A DNA stretch of 37,670 nt, taken from the NCBI GenBank assembly GCA_900766745.1, contig CAAFWR010000072.1, positions 1 to 37,670 of the forward strand. Direction: 5' to 3'. A program made the position numbers and the translations under genes. The DNA comes from Methanobacteriaceae archaeon (GTDB lineage: Archaea > Methanobacteriota > Methanobacteria > Methanobacteriales > Methanobacteriaceae). Shown in pieces: positions 9,021 to 17,704 of this stretch (position 1 is the first letter of the stretch; the number at the start of each line of letters is the position of its first letter). Under the pieces are notes generated by a model. It had not been told where the DNA came from. It did no database searches and saw only the letters and a program-made list of their open reading frames with translations.

Positions 9021-9578
9021 TCACCTGAACACTTTTCCCTGGAATTTGTAAACATCACAGCTGGCATCTAACCAGCTGTCAGCACTGATTCCTGCTTTCA
9101 TACAGGTATGTTCTAAAAATTCCTGAATGCCCATTTCATTTTCAGTAGCTACCTGTGGAAGAAGAAGCCCTCTTCTGTAGCCTTTCTGAATAATTAAACC
9201 ATCCTTGCCAAGTTCAATTTCATCTAAATATTGTAAAGGGTCATCGACTTCCATTAATTCAGGTTTTGTAAGTACTGTTACTTCAAATGTCAATTTTGGA
9301 TATTCTTCTAAACTTACTTCTGGAAATCTTGGATCTTCACATGCTGCTGCGATAGCTACATCAATAGTTGCTTGAATTCCACTTTCTATAGCTTCAGGAT
9401 ATCCAATACATCCTCTTAACATATTGTCTTCATTTAAAGTTACAAAAACTCCCATTTTTTCTTTTAATTCATCAGGACAGTCTTCCGGTACTTCTATTTT
9501 CATATTTTTATCTAAATAGTTTAGCACAGCCTCTTTAGCTATGCCTACAAGATATTGTCCATTTTCTTCTGATATCAT
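9021..9578 (-). CDS. AMMECR1-domain protein
   Basis: Member of the AMMECR1/TIGR00296 family, conserved from archaea to humans and still without a settled biochemical role. The hallmark motif LRGCIGYPEA is present, followed by AAACEDPRFPEVSLEEYPKL and the EVTVL strand typical of the family. The middle of the operon TldD - AMMECR1 - NOG1 is its position. An ATG at 9587 is in frame, but the GGAG at 9588-9591 abuts it. The ATG at 9578 has 9 bases of spacing and gives MISEENGQYL, so it is preferred (185 residues). The ribosome binding site overlaps the TAG stop of tldD. Confidence 0.9.
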   Translation of the reverse strand: MISEENGQYLVGIAKEAVLNYLDKNMKIEVPEDCPDELKEKMGVFVTLNEDNMLRGCIGYPEAIESGIQATIDVAIAAACEDPRFPEVSLEEYPKLTFEVTVLTKPELMEVDDPLQYLDEIELGKDGLIIQKGYRRGLLLPQVATENEMGIQEFLEHTCMKAGISADSWLDASCDVYKFQGKVFR

Positions 9579-9590
9579 TTTTTTCATCTC

Positions 9591-10961
9591 CTATTGGCTT
9601 CCGCCTACAAGCGCATTTAATATTTTAGTATGTGGTCCACCATCACCTACTGGTGCGGTCTGACCTCCTTTACCACAGTATCCAACACTTAACTTAAAGT
9701 CTTTTCCTACTCTGTCAACGTTTTTAAGGGTTTCTAAAATATTTCCGGAAAGTGAAACGTCTCTAAGGGTAGTTGTCAGTTCACCATTATCTATTTTATA
9801 TGCTTCTGCAGCATTAAACTGGAAAATTCCTTTTCCAGTATCTACTTGACCTCCTCTAGAACCTTTAAGATAGATTCCATCGTCAATATCTTCAATCAGT
9901 TCATCAAAGGTTAAATCTCCAGGCTGTAGATAAGTATTGCTCATTCTTACAATTGGTTGGTCAGCTATTGATGATCTTGCATTTCCAGAAGATTTCATAC
10001 CTAATTTTCCAGCACTTTCTCTTGAATTAAGAATGCTTACAAGTTCTCCATCTTTAACAAGCTGATTAGGTTTTGTTTTTACACCTTCTGCATCATAAGC
10101 ATAATATCCAAATCCATCTTTTAAGCTTGCATCATCAAAAATATTAACAATATCCGATGCGATCTTTTCACCAATTTTTCCTTTTAAAATAGAATCGTTC
10201 TGTAATATTAGATCTCCTTCAACAGCATGACCTAATGCTTCATGAATAAAAACACCTGTTAAAAGGTTATCAGCTATTATTGGAAACTGTCCTGATGGCG
10301 CAGGCTTTGCACTTAAAAGTCTAATGGCCTTTTCAGAAATTTCACGTCCGAATTTCTCAATATCCTCATTTTCAATAACTTCAAAACCTTTTACTCCACC
10401 GATACTACCATGACCAAACTGGATCATATCTCCGTTACTGGCTGCTGAATTAAGTGACATTGAGGTGGTAGTTTTTTTCTGCTCAATTATTGAGCCTTCA
10501 CTGTTTAAAAATAAAGAGTCGATTTCGCTATCTGAGTAGTTAACTGTAATACTGGATACCTCTCCAAAATCTGCAGCCTTATTTGCTTCATATAAAACCT
10601 CTTTTTTCTCTTCAATGCTTACATCTGAAACAGGTATCTTAACTGGTGTAGCTACTTTATCCTGGATAACTTCACTTTCTGCAAGCTCAACTTCTCCTTT
10701 AAGTGAATTTGATAATTTTATTGATGTTTCTGCAATTTCTTCTAACTTTGAAAAATCATTAGTATAAGCAAAACCCCACGCTCCATTATTTAAAACTCTT
10801 ATTCTTACTCCTAATTGATTACCAGTATTTATCTCATCAATATTTCCGTCTTTCATTATAAGGCTGGTACTATTACCTTTACCAGCTCTAATATCAACAT
10901 AATCCACTTTTGGAATTGTCTTTGAGATTATTTTCTGGCATAAATCTATATATTCATCCAT
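9591..10961 (-). CDS. tldD: TldD-type metalloprotease
   Basis: TldD family protein of 456 residues. In the bacterial TldD/TldE pair, TldD carries the zinc HExxxH site and cleaves unfolded or modified peptides. Here the site is HEALGH (His240, Glu241, His245), and the flanking [13 protein letters not shown] matches the family. The C-terminal half has the [20 protein letters not shown] and [14 protein letters not shown] segments. The partner TldE/PmbA, which lacks the HExxxH, is not in this window. The start has AGGTGA at 10967-10972. It is the first gene of the minus operon that continues into AMMECR1 and NOG1. The 144-base spacer to the next, divergent gene should hold both promoters. Confidence 0.92.
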   Translation of the reverse strand: MDEYIDLCQKIISKTIPKVDYVDIRAGKGNSTSLIMKDGNIDEINTGNQLGVRIRVLNNGAWGFAYTNDFSKLEEIAETSIKLSNSLKGEVELAESEVIQDKVATPVKIPVSDVSIEEKKEVLYEANKAADFGEVSSITVNYSDSEIDSLFLNSEGSIIEQKKTTTSMSLNSAASNGDMIQFGHGSIGGVKGFEVIENEDIEKFGREISEKAIRLLSAKPAPSGQFPIIADNLLTGVFIHEALGHAVEGDLILQNDSILKGKIGEKIASDIVNIFDDASLKDGFGYYAYDAEGVKTKPNQLVKDGELVSILNSRESAGKLGMKSSGNARSSIADQPIVRMSNTYLQPGDLTFDELIEDIDDGIYLKGSRGGQVDTGKGIFQFNAAEAYKIDNGELTTTLRDVSLSGNILETLKNVDRVGKDFKLSVGYCGKGGQTAPVGDGGPHTKILNALVGGSQ

Positions 10962-11105
10962 GTTTTCACCTATTAAACATAATTAATATTTATATCTATG
11001 TATTCATCTTCTTGAAATATAGATATTTTATTATAACTTTAAAAAATTTTTTATTAAATGAAGTATAATATTTATCTTTACTTAGCTATTTGAGGTATGA
11101 TTGTA

Positions 11106-12311
11106 ATGGTGATTATTATTGGTTCAGGTGCTGGTGGCGGAATTCTTGCTTATGAACTTTCCAAATCAGGAATTCCTGTAACAGTACTTGACAAAGGCTC
11201 ATATATAGAAACCAAAGAAGGAATAAATTGTTACGACGAATATGATGACACTGTTGATTTACTTACAACCACCTGTGTTGGAGGATCTACTATTGTTTCA
11301 ATGGCAAACATGGTGCGTGCATTAGATAAAGAGCTACATCCATATGGCATTGACTTAACTAGGGAATATGAATATGTAGAAGATTTAATCAATGTTCATG
11401 AACTTGATGATTCACATATTGGTAAGGGAAGTCAGCTTTTTTTAGATTCAGCAAAAGACTTAGGTTTAAATGTTTCTAAAATGCCAAAAGCTGTTTACGA
11501 GGATATCTGTATCCAGTGTGGTTCATGTGCACTAGGTTGTCCTGTTGATGGTAAATGGTCATCTAAAAGATTTATTGATGAAGCTATTGAAAATGGTGCG
11601 AATCTGATAGATAACGCTGAAGATATTGAAATACTAACAGAGAATAACCAGGTTACTGGAGTCAAGTATACTAAAGACGGGGAAGACACAACTTTAAAAT
11701 CAGATAAGGTAGTTCTATCTGCAGGAGCTATTAACACTCCATTATACTTAAGAAAACTGGGAATAAAAGATGCAGGTAAAAGCCTATTTTTCGATCCATT
11801 TGTAACTGTTGGAGGAGTCCTTAAAGGAATTAAGTTCAACAGCGAAGTTCAAATGTCAGGTCTGGTTATTGGAGATAATTTTGTACTTTCCCCTCATTTC
11901 TCATCATTTATAAAAGATAAGCTTAATGATGCGACTGTTACAAATGAGGACATATTAGCTATTATGGTGAAAACACCAGATGAAGGTAAAGGTTATATTG
12001 CTGACGATGGTGGTGTTGTAAAGGAAAACACAATCACAGATGTCCGTTATATGGCTGAAGGTTCTGCAGTAGCAGGAATGATTTTAGAAAAAGCAGGAGT
12101 TGACGTAAATTCAATAAAGTCAACAGTCTATCGTGGAGCCCATCCTGGAGGATCTGCAGCTATTGGGGAAATAGTTGACAGCAATCTGGAAACAGCTATC
12201 AAAGGATTATTCGTTGATGATGCAAGTGTACTTCCAGTATCTCCAGGAAAACCGCCAATTTTAACAATTCTAGCTCTATCAAAAAGATTGGCAGATTATT
12301 TGAAAAATTAA
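11106..12311 (+). CDS. GMC-like FAD oxidoreductase with ferredoxin-type cysteine motif
   Basis: The protein opens with the dinucleotide-binding fold VIIIGSGAGGGILAYELSKS and ends with the GMC-type tail that contains HPGGSAAIG and LFVDDASVLPVSPGKPP. An FAD-dependent alcohol or related oxidoreductase is therefore the best class. An insert at residues 135-146 reads CIQCGSCALGCP, that is C-x2-C-x2-C-x3-C-P, the pattern of a single [4Fe-4S] cluster site. This suggests electron transfer from FAD to a ferredoxin-like partner rather than to oxygen, as expected in a strict anaerobe. The substrate is unknown. An ATG at 11097 lies one base after the GAGGT at 11092-11096, so the ATG at 11106, with 9 bases of spacing, is preferred. 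The length is 401 residues and it stands alone. Confidence 0.75.
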   Translation: MVIIIGSGAGGGILAYELSKSGIPVTVLDKGSYIETKEGINCYDEYDDTVDLLTTTCVGGSTIVSMANMVRALDKELHPYGIDLTREYEYVEDLINVHELDDSHIGKGSQLFLDSAKDLGLNVSKMPKAVYEDICIQCGSCALGCPVDGKWSSKRFIDEAIENGANLIDNAEDIEILTENNQVTGVKYTKDGEDTTLKSDKVVLSAGAINTPLYLRKLGIKDAGKSLFFDPFVTVGGVLKGIKFNSEVQMSGLVIGDNFVLSPHFSSFIKDKLNDATVTNEDILAIMVKTPDEGKGYIADDGGVVKENTITDVRYMAEGSAVAGMILEKAGVDVNSIKSTVYRGAHPGGSAAIGEIVDSNLETAIKGLFVDDASVLPVSPGKPPILTILALSKRLADYLKN

Positions 12312-12553
12312 TGCAAAGATAATGGAATTAAGTATAGTCATAATTGAAAATCAAACAAAGAAATGGTTAATGTAATATTTTCAATTTATTACATAATAAT
12401 GGAATAATTTGGTTACAACATCTATAAGATTAATCGAACTTTTATACTAAGGATTTCAACAATGCTATTTAAAAAATCTTCATATTAATTTAAATAATCT
12501 AATTGTTTAAGAGGATTGTTTTCTAATTAATTCTAGTTAAATATATTTTGCTA

Positions 12554-12608
12554 GTTGATGATTATAATATCCTTTGGTTGATGATTATTTTTTTAAAATT
12601 CATTAAAT
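12554..12608. repeat. 55-bp direct repeat, copy A (two GTTGATGATTA boxes)
   Basis: It contains GTTGATGATTA at 12554-12564 and again at 12577-12587, 23 bases apart, followed by T-rich then AAAATT sequence. It matches copy B at 12661-12715 at roughly 48 of 55 positions by eye, with a 107-base offset. Confidence 0.75.
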
Positions 12609-12631
12609 CTATTATTTCATTATTTAAACCA

Positions 12632-12650
12632 TTTTAATTAATAATTAAAA
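12632..12650. repeat. 19-base palindrome between the two repeat copies
   Basis: TTTTAATTA and TAATTAAAA are perfect inverted arms around a single A at 12641. It lies near the midpoint between copies A and B. The stem is all A-T. Confidence 0.6.
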
Positions 12651-12660
12651 AAGCATGATG

Positions 12661-12715
12661 GTTGATGATTAACATATTCTTTGGTTGATGATTAATTTTT
12701 TAAAACTTTTTAAAT
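12661..12715. repeat. 55-bp direct repeat, copy B (two GTTGATGATTA boxes)
   Basis: It contains GTTGATGATTA at 12661-12671 and 12684-12694, with the same 23-base spacing as copy A and the same CTTTG just before the second box. T-rich then AAAAC-TTTTTAAAT sequence follows. Confidence 0.75.
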
Positions 12716-12782
12716 ATGATGGGTATTATAGCAAAAATAGAATATATTATAGTTTTTCTTGTCTGTTTTTCGATGGTGGAAT

Positions 12783-12826
12783 AAAATTAAATGTTTAGCA
12801 TCATTTCCATAAAAATTAGATGTTTA
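12783..12826. repeat. Short direct repeat next to pyrI
   Basis: AAAATTAAATGTTTA at 12783-12797 recurs as AAAATTAGATGTTTA at 12812-12826, with one mismatch. In such AT-rich DNA this could be chance. Confidence 0.35.
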
Positions 12827-12844
12827 TTTAAAAAATTAAGAAGA

Positions 12845-13324
12845 TTATTCGAATTGTTTTTCGATATCTTCTGTTTTTATTAATTTTTCACAATAATGGC
12901 ATCTTACAACAGGAGGATACTTATCAATAACTGTAAATTTAGGTGTTATTGGTTCATTTGCATTATTGGTAATACATTTTGAATTGGTACATCTGATTAA
13001 ATTGCTGATCTCATCTGGAAGAACAATTTTATCTTTTTTTATAGGTTTGTAATCACGAATAATGTTAATGGTAACTTTTGGAGCTATTAATGCTATCTGG
13101 TTAATTTCTTCTAAATCCAATTCTCTGTTTTCAATTTTTAAAATATCTTTTCTTCCGATTTCCTTTGAAGATACATTCATAGCTATTGTAACATTTTTTG
13201 TATTTGGATTTGGAAGATTTAATATGTTAAGAATTTGTAAAGCACGGTTTGCAGTAATATGGTCAATTACAGTTCCATTTTCTATTGCTTTGATTTTCAA
13301 TTCAGATTCTTTAAGTTTATCCAT
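12845..13324 (-). CDS. pyrI: Aspartate carbamoyltransferase regulatory subunit
   Basis: Regulatory subunit of aspartate carbamoyltransferase (pyrimidine synthesis). The 159-residue protein has the N-terminal nucleotide-binding domain with the characteristic [19 protein letters not shown]. The C-terminal zinc domain has ligands Cys112, Cys117, Cys142 and Cys145 (C-x4-C ... C-x2-C), which in this family contacts the catalytic chain. The catalytic partner pyrB is not in the window. It is the last gene of the minus operon hisA - ribL - argC - flavodoxin - pyrI, 12 bases after the flavodoxin stop, with AGGTAGT upstream of the ATG at 13324. Confidence 0.95.
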   Translation of the reverse strand: MDKLKESELKIKAIENGTVIDHITANRALQILNILNLPNPNTKNVTIAMNVSSKEIGRKDILKIENRELDLEEINQIALIAPKVTINIIRDYKPIKKDKIVLPDEISNLIRCTNSKCITNNANEPITPKFTVIDKYPPVVRCHYCEKLIKTEDIEKQFE

Positions 13325-13336
13325 TATAACTACCTT

Positions 13337-13828
13337 TTATTTGTATATTTTTAAATCTAGTATATCAATAATAATCTCAGCATCGGTTATTAACTGATTG
13401 GTGTTTTTGCCTTTTGTTTTAATTGTAAAAGATTCAACAACACGCCCACCACGTGCTTTAACTTTCTCTTCCAATCTTTCAATAGTTGAGTTGCCTCCAG
13501 TAGCGGACATGGTAGCAAAGAGGATAGTGTCTTTTCCCATCAAATCTATTGAATCAATAATTGTAAGAATGGCTGGTGTTGGTTTAGATGCCCAAACAGG
13601 TGTTCCAATATAGATTAGGTCATAATCATTTAAATCAATACTTGATGGTTCTATTTCTGTTTTATTTTCACGGTATGCATCAAAGGGAGCAAGTAATTTA
13701 CTTTTAAAACCACTTCTAGACTTCATGTCACGAATTTTAACGGCATCTGCGTTGAGGTTATGAGCAAGTACTTGTGAGATTATTTCTGTTGATCCGGTTT
13801 GTGAATAGTAGATTATCAGTGTTTTCAT
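13337..13828 (-). CDS. Flavodoxin-family protein
   Basis: A 163-residue flavodoxin-like protein. The FMN phosphate loop is YYSQTGSTEIISQ near the N-terminus. The loop region around YIGTPVWASKPTPAILTI, with its conserved tryptophan, would stack on the isoalloxazine ring, and the later ATMSATGGNSTIERLEE segment completes the fold. It probably carries electrons or serves as an NADPH-type reductase. No partner can be named. The GGAGAGG ribosome binding site overlaps the argC stop. Its place directly after an FAD synthase and argC may be only an operon convenience. Confidence 0.82.
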   Translation of the reverse strand: MKTLIIYYSQTGSTEIISQVLAHNLNADAVKIRDMKSRSGFKSKLLAPFDAYRENKTEIEPSSIDLNDYDLIYIGTPVWASKPTPAILTIIDSIDLMGKDTILFATMSATGGNSTIERLEEKVKARGGRVVESFTIKTKGKNTNQLITDAEIIIDILDLKIYK

Positions 13829-13837
13829 AGTCCTCTC

Positions 13838-14857
13838 CTATGGATGAAGTCCGTAATGTTCAAGTCCAGTTTGTTCTGGAACTCCAAGTAAAATGTTCAT
13901 GTTGTGGATAGCCTGACCAGATGCGCCTTTAACCAGATTATCAATTGCTGATAACATCACAAGTCTTCCGGTTTCATCTATTTCAAAACCACCAATGTGT
14001 GCGAAGTTAGAACCACGAACTGAACTTAAATGAGGTATTTCATCTTCATCCATTAATTTAACAAAGTATTCTCCATCATATTCTTTTTCATATAGTTTTC
14101 TAATTTCTTCAGAAGTAATATCTTTATTTTCTTCATTTAAAAAGCTATGGCTTGTAGTTTGAATCCCACGAATAACTGGAACTAAATGTGGTGTAAATGA
14201 AACTTTAACACCATCAAATCCACGTAATTCCTGTTGAATTTCAGACATGTGCCTATGTGAAGATATCTTATAAGGATTAACATTATCTGCAATATTTGGG
14301 TAATGGGTTGTTTCGCTTGGTTTTACTCCAGCACCGCTTACTCCAGTTTTAGAATCAATAACTATTCTATCTACAACATCATTTTTAACAAGAGGGTAAG
14401 ATGAAAGAATAGCTCCAGTTGGAAAACAACCTGGATTAGCTACTAAATTTGCTTTTTTGATTTCGTCCCTATAAATCTCAGGTAAACCATAAACCGCATC
14501 AGCTTCACCAGTATGTTTCATACCATACCATTTCTCATAAACTGCTGTGTCTTTGTAACGGTAATCTCCACTTAAGTCAATTACCTTGTGTCCTGTTTCT
14601 AAAAGTTCCGGAACAATTTTCATAGATGCTCCATGAGGTGTTGCAGTAAAAACAATATCTCCATTTAATTCCTCTGGTTTTTTATCTTTAAAAACCAATC
14701 CTGAATCTCTTATATGTGGATGAATTTTATGTGCTTCAACACCATCATACTGTCTTGAAGTGATATCAGATATCTCCACTTCCGGATGGTTTAAAAGCAT
14801 TCTAAGTAATTCTCCACCTGTATATCCGCTTGCTCCTATAATATCTACTTTTGTCAT
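13838..14857 (-). CDS. argC: N-acetyl-gamma-glutamyl-phosphate reductase
   Basis: NADPH-dependent reductase of arginine synthesis, converting N-acetyl-glutamyl phosphate to the semialdehyde. The 339-residue protein has the N-terminal nucleotide-binding motif [14 protein letters not shown] and the active-site NPGCFPTGA with Cys144. The substrate-region [13 protein letters not shown] and HLVPVIRGI follow. The ATG at 14857 abuts the stop of the upstream gene with no spacer, so translation is likely coupled. Some archaeal homologues act on LysW-bound substrates, but no LysW-type gene is visible here, so argC is the simpler call. Confidence 0.93.
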   Translation of the reverse strand: MTKVDIIGASGYTGGELLRMLLNHPEVEISDITSRQYDGVEAHKIHPHIRDSGLVFKDKKPEELNGDIVFTATPHGASMKIVPELLETGHKVIDLSGDYRYKDTAVYEKWYGMKHTGEADAVYGLPEIYRDEIKKANLVANPGCFPTGAILSSYPLVKNDVVDRIVIDSKTGVSGAGVKPSETTHYPNIADNVNPYKISSHRHMSEIQQELRGFDGVKVSFTPHLVPVIRGIQTTSHSFLNEENKDITSEEIRKLYEKEYDGEYFVKLMDEDEIPHLSSVRGSNFAHIGGFEIDETGRLVMLSAIDNLVKGASGQAIHNMNILLGVPEQTGLEHYGLHP

Positions 14858-15316
14858 TTATTCACAATCCTCCAATCTTCCTTTAAAATCAGTATTTTTA
14901 ATTTTTTTAATAATTTTGCAGCTGCTGTCAAGATCTATATCGTGATAGTTCTTCACACGCTCCACTTTTGCTTTAAGTCCTCTTTTTTCAACTTCTTTTT
15001 GAATTTTATCAACATCATGACTTTGGTCAGAGCCAATAGCTATAATATCAGGATCTATTTCTTCAACAATTTTAAAAATATCTCCATTTTCATTTCCAAG
15101 ACAAGCTTTATAAACAGGTTTTAGCATTCTAATCAGTTCTACGCGCTGATTTTCATTAACTATAGGTATTCTTTTGTTTTTTTCAACAGTAGAATCACGG
15201 GCTACAACAACATATAATCTTGCATCCTCACCGCCAAGTTTTTTAGCATCTTCAAGATATATTCCATGACCAGGATGTAAAATATCAAAAGTTCCACTTG
15301 CCATTACTTTTTTCAT
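14858..15316 (-). CDS. ribL: FAD synthase, archaeal RibL type (cytidylyltransferase fold)
   Basis: A 152-residue nucleotidyltransferase. It has the HxGH motif HPGH (residues 14-17) within [20 protein letters not shown], and the second nucleotide-binding region ends near AIGSDQSHD. The pattern and length match the archaeal RibL family, which adenylates FMN to FAD. The next gene but one encodes an FMN-type flavodoxin. Related archaeal proteins act on glycerol-3-phosphate or on pantetheine phosphate, so the assignment is by best family fit. It starts 3 bases after the hisA stop. Confidence 0.8.
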   Translation of the reverse strand: MKKVMASGTFDILHPGHGIYLEDAKKLGGEDARLYVVVARDSTVEKNKRIPIVNENQRVELIRMLKPVYKACLGNENGDIFKIVEEIDPDIIAIGSDQSHDVDKIQKEVEKRGLKAKVERVKNYHDIDLDSSCKIIKKIKNTDFKGRLEDCE

Positions 15317-15318
15317 AA

Positions 15319-16062
15319 TTACACTTGCCTTTTCTGGTATTTTAAAGCTTCTCTTAAATCTATTTTATCTTTGTAAAGTGCAGATCCAATTACAATTCCT
15401 TCTACACCAGTTTCATTTAGCTTTTTGACATCTTCGATGCTGCTTATTCCGCCCGAATAAACTATTGGTATGTTTACTGATTTTTTAAGCTCATTTAAAG
15501 GTTCTACTGTAAACCCGTTTAAAAGACCTTCCACATCAACATTTGTAAATAGAATACTTCCAGCACCATAATCTTTCATCTTATTTGAAAGCTCTGCAGG
15601 GCTTTGGTTTACTGTTTCCTGCCATCCTTTAATTACGACCTTGTTGTTTTTACTGTCAAGGGAAACCATTATTCTTTCTGAACCATATTCCTCAGATAGT
15701 AGCGTTAATGTTTCAGGACGTTCAATTCCCATTGTTCCAACTATAACTCTTTCAACACCTAAATCAAGAAGACGCTTTGCATAATCAATATCTCTAATAC
15801 CTCCACCAAGTTGTATTGGTACAGAAACCTCATCAATAATCTTTTTAAGAGTTTCGAAGCTGACTTTCTTATTTATGGTTCCGTCTAAATCAATGATGTG
15901 CAATTGCTTAGCTCCCATTTCTTCCCATCTCAAGGCTACTTTTTCGGGATTTTCTATTTCAACCATTTCGCTACCTGGTTTTCCCTGAATAAGTTGCACA
16001 CATTTACCGTTTTTAATGTCAACAGCAGGCATAATTAACATTTCATCTTTTTCAAATGACAT
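15319..16062 (-). CDS. hisA: ProFAR isomerase (histidine synthesis)
   Basis: Phosphoribosylformimino-AICAR ribotide isomerase, a TIM barrel of histidine synthesis. The general acid and base aspartates are present: Asp15 in [10 protein letters not shown] and the second in [12 protein letters not shown]. The two phosphate-binding motifs are QLGGGIRD and VYSGGIS. The 247-residue length is normal, with about seven extra residues before the usual first strand. GGAG lies just upstream of the ATG at 16062. It leads the five-gene minus operon, the only his gene in it. Confidence 0.95.
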   Translation of the reverse strand: MSFEKDEMLIMPAVDIKNGKCVQLIQGKPGSEMVEIENPEKVALRWEEMGAKQLHIIDLDGTINKKVSFETLKKIIDEVSVPIQLGGGIRDIDYAKRLLDLGVERVIVGTMGIERPETLTLLSEEYGSERIMVSLDSKNNKVVIKGWQETVNQSPAELSNKMKDYGAGSILFTNVDVEGLLNGFTVEPLNELKKSVNIPIVYSGGISSIEDVKKLNETGVEGIVIGSALYKDKIDLREALKYQKRQV

Positions 16063-16483
16063 TGTAACTCCTTTGACCTAATTTTTTACATTATAATAAA
16101 TTATGTTTTTAGTATAATTAAAATTAGCTATGTTTTTTTTTTTAAGTTGGAGCTATTTCTTTATTTTATTATTATTTTCAAAAAAATTAAAAGTTTGTTT
16201 AAATGAATATTTAAGAGCAGAACACATGTGTGAAGGTCGGTGGGCAGAAACTATTAACGAAAAGACTTTTTACATTATACTACTAAAATTTAAGGATTAT
16301 CATGATTTTAAGTAATGTAACACATATAGATAATCCAATTGATAAATTATAGCAATATTTCAAAGGTTTAAATTCTTGTTTAATCTGTTTGTGATAAGTC
16401 TAATCATGTTTAATAAATAGTATAAGAATGAAAATGACAGTATATTATTATAAGAAATTAGTTTAGATGAGGTAAAGTTTAAA
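16063..16483. other. 421-base divergent intergenic region with a GC-rich island
   Basis: This gap separates hisA (minus) from the STAS-like gene (plus) and should contain both promoters. Most of it is AT-rich. The 34 bases at 16214-16247 are about 56 percent G+C and begin with a perfect ACACATGTGT palindrome (16222-16231). A short open frame at 16130-16315 has no ribosome binding site or recognisable domain. I can name no gene or RNA family here. Confidence 0.5.
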
Positions 16484-16750
16484 ATGAGTAAAATCGAGAT
16501 TATTTTATCGGAACAAATAAATTCTGATTTAGGATCTAGAAATAAAATTGAAAAATTATACCAGAATATTCCAGAAGATGTTTCAAAAGTAGTGATGAAT
16601 TTTAAAGGGGTGGAATTTATGGGACGAGCCTTTGCACAGGAATACTTGAACCAAAAGGATAATGCAACCTTTGAAGTGGTAGAAGTTAATATTCCTGAAG
16701 ATGTTGAAAAATTATTTAATTTAATTCTAGAAATCAATGGACATTTGTAA
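16484..16750 (+). CDS. STAS-like DUF4325 protein
   Basis: An 88-residue single-domain protein. The segment VVMNFKGVEFMGRAFAQEYL (residues 36-55) matches the STAS-like DUF4325 family, in which the position after the second strand plays the part of the phosphorylated serine in anti-sigma antagonists. Members are often found with histidine-kinase-like ATPases or DNA-binding domains, but none is next to it here, so it may act with a partner elsewhere. The start has GAGGT at about 16469-16473 upstream. It is separated from truA by 66 bases, and the T-rich sequence there may end its transcript. Confidence 0.65.
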   Translation: MSKIEIILSEQINSDLGSRNKIEKLYQNIPEDVSKVVMNFKGVEFMGRAFAQEYLNQKDNATFEVVEVNIPEDVEKLFNLILEINGHL

Positions 16751-16816
16751 TGATTTGACTTTTTAACCCAGCAATAACAACATATTTTTATTTTTTTATT
16801 TTCATATATTATTTAT

Positions 16817-17686
16817 ATGAAAAGAACAGCTCTAAAAGTTGGATATATTGGTACTGATTTTCATGGTTTTCAAAGGCAGCCTGATTTAAGGACTATTGAA
16901 GAGGAACTGATTTACCATCTGCGGAAATTAGACTATATTGATGATCTGAAACAGTCCAGATTTAGAATTGCAGGCCGTACTGATGCAGGCGTTCATAGCT
17001 TGGGAAATGTAATCAGTTTTCAAAGTGAAAAGGAAGTCAGGGTTAATGAAATCAATAATAGCTTACCTGATGATATTAAAATATTAGCTAAGGCTCCTGT
17101 AAGGTTTGGATTTAAACCACGTTATGCTGAAATGCGCCATTACCGATATATGCTCTTTAGGGATGATTTGGATTTTGACAAGCTTCAGGAAGTAGCTGAA
17201 GTCTTTAAAGGAACTCATAATTTTACCAATTTCACAAAAAGATTTCAGAAAACAACTACTAGAACTGTTGATGAGATTAAAATAAACCAGATTGACCTTC
17301 CGGATTTCCATGAAAAAGAATTTCCAAACTTGCATGATTCAACATCAGCTATTTTCGTCGATATATATGGGGAAAGCTTTCTATGGAACATGGTTCGTAA
17401 GATGATGCGCGTTTTTGTTGATGTCAGTACTGGCAGGATGGAAATAAATGAAGTCGAAAAGCTACTGAATCCTGAAGAAGGTGCTCCAAGAGCCAACATT
17501 AAAGTTTTAGAGCCAGATTATCTTATTCTAATGGATATTAAATATGACGGCGTTAAATTTGTCTATGATGATTATGCCTGTAACAGATTTAAAAAGGATC
17601 TAGTGAATAGCTTAATCAATCTGCAGAAAACTTATGCCATTAAAGAGGCAATGATAAAAAGTTTAAATGATTTATACCAAATTTAA
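16817..17686 (+). CDS. truA: tRNA pseudouridine synthase A
   Basis: Makes pseudouridine at positions 38-40 of the tRNA anticodon stem. The catalytic aspartate is Asp56 in AGRTDAGVH. The conserved tyrosine segment is in the RHYRYMLF region, and FLWNMVRKMMRV is the C-terminal family motif. The length of 289 residues is slightly longer than bacterial TruA. No clear ribosome binding site precedes the ATG at 16817 and a TATA-like string is close upstream, so the message may be leaderless. The wecB gene follows within 20 bases. Confidence 0.94.
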   Translation: MKRTALKVGYIGTDFHGFQRQPDLRTIEEELIYHLRKLDYIDDLKQSRFRIAGRTDAGVHSLGNVISFQSEKEVRVNEINNSLPDDIKILAKAPVRFGFKPRYAEMRHYRYMLFRDDLDFDKLQEVAEVFKGTHNFTNFTKRFQKTTTRTVDEIKINQIDLPDFHEKEFPNLHDSTSAIFVDIYGESFLWNMVRKMMRVFVDVSTGRMEINEVEKLLNPEEGAPRANIKVLEPDYLILMDIKYDGVKFVYDDYACNRFKKDLVNSLINLQKTYAIKEAMIKSLNDLYQI

Positions 17687-17704
17687 ATATAACAGGGGAT
17701 TATG

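Larger units (their letters stand above)
12312..12844. other. 533-base convergent intergenic region with repeats
   Basis: No gene is supportable between the convergent oxidoreductase and pyrI genes. The region is very AT-rich. It contains two 55-bp imperfect direct repeats, a 19-base palindrome between them, and a shorter 15-base direct repeat near pyrI, each listed separately. The first 240 bases (12312-12550) hold nothing I recognise. Confidence 0.6.

Noticed and set aside
11495..11839. Antisense frame opposite the flavoenzyme gene
   Set aside because: It lies wholly within a well-supported gene and shows no family features.
12554..12694. GTTGATGATTA repeats as a CRISPR array or C/D box RNA
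   Set aside because: Four 11-base boxes with spacings of 23, 84 and 23 do not form repeat-spacer units, and no cas genes are present. The boxes contain UGAUGA, but the preceding base is U rather than a purine, and no paired CUGA boxes are placed as a C/D RNA needs.
12312..12844. Replication origin
   Set aside because: No Cdc6/Orc1 gene and no recognisable origin recognition box sequence are nearby; repeats alone are not enough.
16130..16315. Short open frame of about 60 codons
   Set aside because: No ribosome binding site, low-complexity hydrophobic start arising from T-runs, and no recognisable domain.
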